Shown piece after piece: positions 4,152 through 5,898 of a stretch of DNA of 5,898 nt; position 1 is the first letter of the stretch; the number at the start of each line of letters is the position of its first letter. Source of the DNA: an uncultured Clostridia bacterium. GTDB lineage: Bacteria; Bacillota; Clostridia; Oscillospirales; Acutalibacteraceae. A program made the translations under genes and the position numbers. Under the pieces are notes generated by a model. That model saw only the letters and a program-made list of their open reading frames with translations, was not told the DNA's origin and did not search any database. Where the stretch lies: contig CANQGN010000101.1 of assembly GCA_947623215.1 (NCBI GenBank), positions 1 through 5,898 of the forward strand. The letters run 5' to 3'.

Positions 4152-5898
4152 CTAAAAGCTGGCGGGCTTGCCCACGGCTTTTTTGAGGATTTCCAGCGCG
4201 TCGGCGGCGTTAATGCCGGCGTCCCCATTCACGTTGGCGGCCTGTTTTTGCTGCTCGGTAAAGTCGCGCTTGTGTACGGCGTAGCGCAGCACCTCCAGCG
4301 CGTCTACCGCGTCTACCTTGCCGTCGTCGTTCACATCTCCCAGCTTCACCGCCGGGGCAAGGGCGGCCGCTAAAGCTTGCAGCGCTTCGTCTAACTTGGC
4401 CTTGTTGCCTACCAGCGCTTTTTGTTCGTCGGTCAGGCTATCAAAGTTCGCTTTGGCGGCTTCAATCGCCTCTTTGTCCGCAGCCGTTACCTTGTCGGCG
4501 GCGGGCAAGGCTTCTATTTCGTCCGCTACCGCCCTCGCCGCTTGTTCGTCCGCCTGTTTTTGCTCTTCGGCAGCGGCGGCAAATGCGTTGTACTGCCGCC
4601 GGGCCTCAGTCAGCGCTGCCAGCGCGTTTACCAGCGTTTCTTCCTCCGGCTCGCCGTAAGCCTCTTCCAGCGCCTCCCGGGCGGCCTCCGCCGCCGCAAT
4701 GGCGGCTTCTTTTTGGGCGTAATTTTCTGCCGTTACCGGGCCGATGGCCTCTACCGCTTGCAGCAACTGCTCTTCCAGCGCCGCCTGCTCCGGCGAGACG
4801 ACCGTAACGGTGAACGAGAGGGTCTGGTTGCGGAAGGTAACGGTCACGGTTTGGGGGCCGGGCTGTTCGGCGTTATAGCCGGTTACCATGCCGGGGAGCA
4901 GGTCGATTGCATAAGGCGCGTCCGGCGCGGCTGCGTTAACCGCCTGCACGTGCAGAGCGCTTAAATTTAGCGCCTCGCCCTGCGCGTAGCGGGTTTTACT
5001 GCCGGGCAGCAGGGTAAGGCTGGCAACCTGCGGCAGTACGGGGGGCTGCAAGTCAAATTGCAGCTGATTTTCTGCCCGCAGGTAGCGGTTGGCGTGGGGC
5101 GAATAGTATTGCAGCGCAACCGACCGGCCGTTGTTGGTAAACCGCAGCAGCGCCAGCATACCCACGCCGGTTTTGGCGTACATGCTGTCGTCCAGCGTTT
5201 GGGCGTTAATCAGCAGCTGCTGCACGGTGTTGCCGTTGTCGCCCACATCGGTACGCAGCACAATGTCGTCGGTAAACATGTGGCCGCAAAGCACCATGCA
5301 AACGTTGGCGTGCCGCCGGGCGAGTTTTTCCCAAATATCATTGCCGTTGTTGTGGGCTTCGCCGGTGGTAAACACGTATTCCGACCCGCCCTCGGTCGCG
5401 TCTGTTAAATGCTCGCCTTTGGCGCTTAAATAGCCGTGCACGGTAATAATCACGTTGCGGTCGGGGTGGGCGGCCACCACTTCGTTTGCCCACGCCAGTA
5501 CCTGGTCGCGCGGGCGGAATTCCAAACAAAGCACCAGATAAGGCACCGGGCCGGCGTCAAAGCAATAGTAGACGTTGTCCATGCTGCCTTCTTCCATGGC
5601 GCCGCCAAAGTCTGCCCGCTGGCTTTGCTCCGCATAGGGGAAGGCGGCGTTGTAGCCCGTGGTGTTGCGCACCGGCTGGCTCCAATTGCCATAGTCGTGG
5701 TTGCCCAGCACGTTAGAGTAAGGCAGCACGTCCTCAAACCGGCGAAAGCCCTCTCGCGCGGCCTCCCACCCGGCGGCGGAATTGTCGTCCGTTAAATCGC
5801 CCAGCCCCATTAAAAAGCGAATGCGCTGGCTCTCGGCGTTGGCGGCCAGATAATCGGCCATCTCATACCATACCTCGGGGTAATGGGCGGTGAGAATT
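4152..5898 (-). CDS. Secreted calcineurin-like metallophosphoesterase with Ig-like domain, helical repeat and dockerin (5' partial)
   Basis: The frame stays open to the window edge, adding 12 residues (ILTAHYPEVWYE) before the first visible Met at 5861, so that Met is internal and the true start lies beyond 5898. Numbering from that Met, the metallophosphoesterase motifs seen are GDLTDD (21-26), GNHDY (53-57), the His of VHGY (142) and GHMF (193-196). The family's first Asp/His metal motif should lie just outside the window. The catalytic domain ends near residue 270. A Big_3-like Ig domain (about 277-355), Ala/Glu-rich helices (357-504) and a dockerin (505-569, stop TAG) follow. The family hydrolyses phosphomono- or diesters with a two-metal centre; the substrate here cannot be told. 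The dockerin implies export and assembly onto a cohesin scaffold, but the signal peptide is not visible. It probably shares a transcript with the gene 87 bases downstream. The fold is secure; specificity is unknown. Confidence 0.93.
   Translation of the reverse strand, partial: ILTAHYPEVWYEMADYLAANAESQRIRFLMGLGDLTDDNSAAGWEAAREGFRRFEDVLPYSNVLGNHDYGNWSQPVRNTTGYNAAFPYAEQSQRADFGGAMEEGSMDNVYYCFDAGPVPYLVLCLEFRPRDQVLAWANEVVAAHPDRNVIITVHGYLSAKGEHLTDATEGGSEYVFTTGEAHNNGNDIWEKLARRHANVCMVLCGHMFTDDIVLRTDVGDNGNTVQQLLINAQTLDDSMYAKTGVGMLALLRFTNNGRSVALQYYSPHANRYLRAENQLQFDLQPPVLPQVASLTLLPGSKTRYAQGEALNLSALHVQAVNAAAPDAPYAIDLLPGMVTGYNAEQPGPQTVTVTFRNQTLSFTVTVVSPEQAALEEQLLQAVEAIGPVTAENYAQKEAAIAAAEAAREALEEAYGEPEEETLVNALAALTEARRQYNAFAAAAEEQKQADEQAARAVADEIEALPAADKVTAADKEAIEAAKANFDSLTDEQKALVGNKAKLDEALQALAAALAPAVKLGDVNDDGKVDAVDALEVLRYAVHKRDFTEQQKQAANVNGDAGINAADALEILKKAVGKPASF
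4155..4349 (-). other. C-terminal dockerin of the phosphoesterase
   Basis: This encodes 65 residues ending at the TAG stop. The first calcium loop DVNDDGKVDAVD has acidic or Asn ligands at positions 1, 3, 5, 9 and 12, followed by helix ALEVLRYAVH. The second loop NVNGDAGINAAD has Asn at position 1, and its Gly comes one place later than usual; it is followed by helix ALEILKKAVG. Two F-hand repeats joined by a linker (KRDFTEQQKQAA) are the hallmark of type I dockerins, which bind cohesins on scaffoldins with calcium. It differs from the other dockerin in this window at only two residues (Gly for Asn in loop 2, Ser for Cys near the end). Confidence 0.93.
4155..4532 (-). repeat. Direct repeat copy 1: 3' end of the phosphoesterase gene
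   Basis: This is the partner of 15-392. Similarity stops at the TAG stop codon on one side and at the start of the shared helical unit on the other. The duplicated piece is therefore exactly a docking cassette of one helical unit plus dockerin. Confidence 0.9.
4350..4793 (-). other. Ala/Glu-rich helical stalk of the phosphoesterase (FIVAR-like repeats)
   Basis: Residues 357-504 are almost entirely helix-forming, rich in Ala, Glu, Gln, Lys and Leu, with no Cys. The last unit (about 442-500) matches the final helical unit of the neighbouring protein: helix 1 VADEIEALP, then DKEAIEAAKANFDSL, then DEQKALVGNKAKLDEAL. An earlier, more diverged unit covers about 359-430. It probably forms a three-helix-bundle spacer between the Ig domain and the dockerin. 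The FIVAR-like name is by resemblance. Confidence 0.7.
4797..5033 (-). other. Bacterial Ig-like domain (Big_3-like)
   Basis: Residues about 277-355 show the Big_3 pattern. It opens with a strand ending LTLLPGSKTRYAQGEALNL, then a central 'L.V.AV' strand, then GYNAEQPGPQTVTVTFRNQ, and closes with the LSFTVTVV strand. Domains of this type usually act as spacers or adhesion modules in secreted Gram-positive proteins. Here it separates the catalytic domain from the helical stalk and dockerin. Assignment rests on pattern recognition alone. Confidence 0.8.
5052..5898 (-). other. Metallophosphoesterase catalytic domain (N-terminally cut by window edge)
   Basis: This segment carries the ordered metal-ligand motifs of calcineurin-like phosphoesterases. 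GD lies at 5796-5801, GNHD at 5694-5705, the VHGY His at about 5436-5438 and GH at about 5280-5285. The final motif reads GHMF where the classic form is GHxH, so Phe replaces the second His. It is followed by a DDIVLRTDVGDNGN stretch that looks like a subfamily-specific loop. The N-terminal strand with the DxH-type motif is not in the window, so completeness of the active site cannot be judged here. Confidence 0.9.

Noticed and set aside
5859..5861. ATG at 5861 as the start of the phosphoesterase
   Set aside because: The frame continues open to the window edge with family-like sequence (YPEVWYE), and the first metal motif is still missing, so this Met is internal.

Overview
The window holds the 3' part of one gene and the whole of a second. 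Both lie on the minus strand and so are read from high to low coordinates. They encode large secreted multidomain proteins that each end in a type I-like dockerin. The DNA is GC-rich, a strong AGGAGG Shine-Dalgarno sequence precedes the complete gene, and its product starts with a Gram-positive-looking signal peptide. Dockerins combined with bacterial Ig-like domains and alanine-rich helical repeats (FIVAR-like) are typical of extracellular proteins of gut or rumen Clostridia (Oscillospiraceae/Ruminococcaceae-type). That placement is inferred from domain style and not from any marker gene.

Layout in transcription order. (1) 5898 to 4152: a calcineurin-like metallophosphoesterase whose N-terminus, including the first metal motif, lies beyond the window edge. 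It continues with a Big_3-like Ig domain, a helical region and a C-terminal dockerin. (2) 4151 to 4065: an 87-base gap with a small GC-rich hairpin and a strong ribosome binding site. (3) 4064 to 12: a 1350-residue secreted protein with no recognisable catalytic domain. It has four divergent copies of a ~165-residue beta-sandwich, carbohydrate-binding-like module, helical repeats between and after them, and a dockerin nearly identical to that of the first protein. Positions 1 to 11 are short 3' flank with nothing recognisable.

The same orientation, the short gap and the near-identical dockerins (2 differences in 65 residues) suggest that the two proteins are made together and dock on the same cohesin. 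One would bring phosphoesterase activity and the other an array of putative binding modules to a cellulosome-like or cell-surface complex. The most unusual features are the four-copy beta-sandwich family, its apparent insertion inside the first loop of the helical repeats, and the 378-base in-phase direct repeat shared by the two gene ends.
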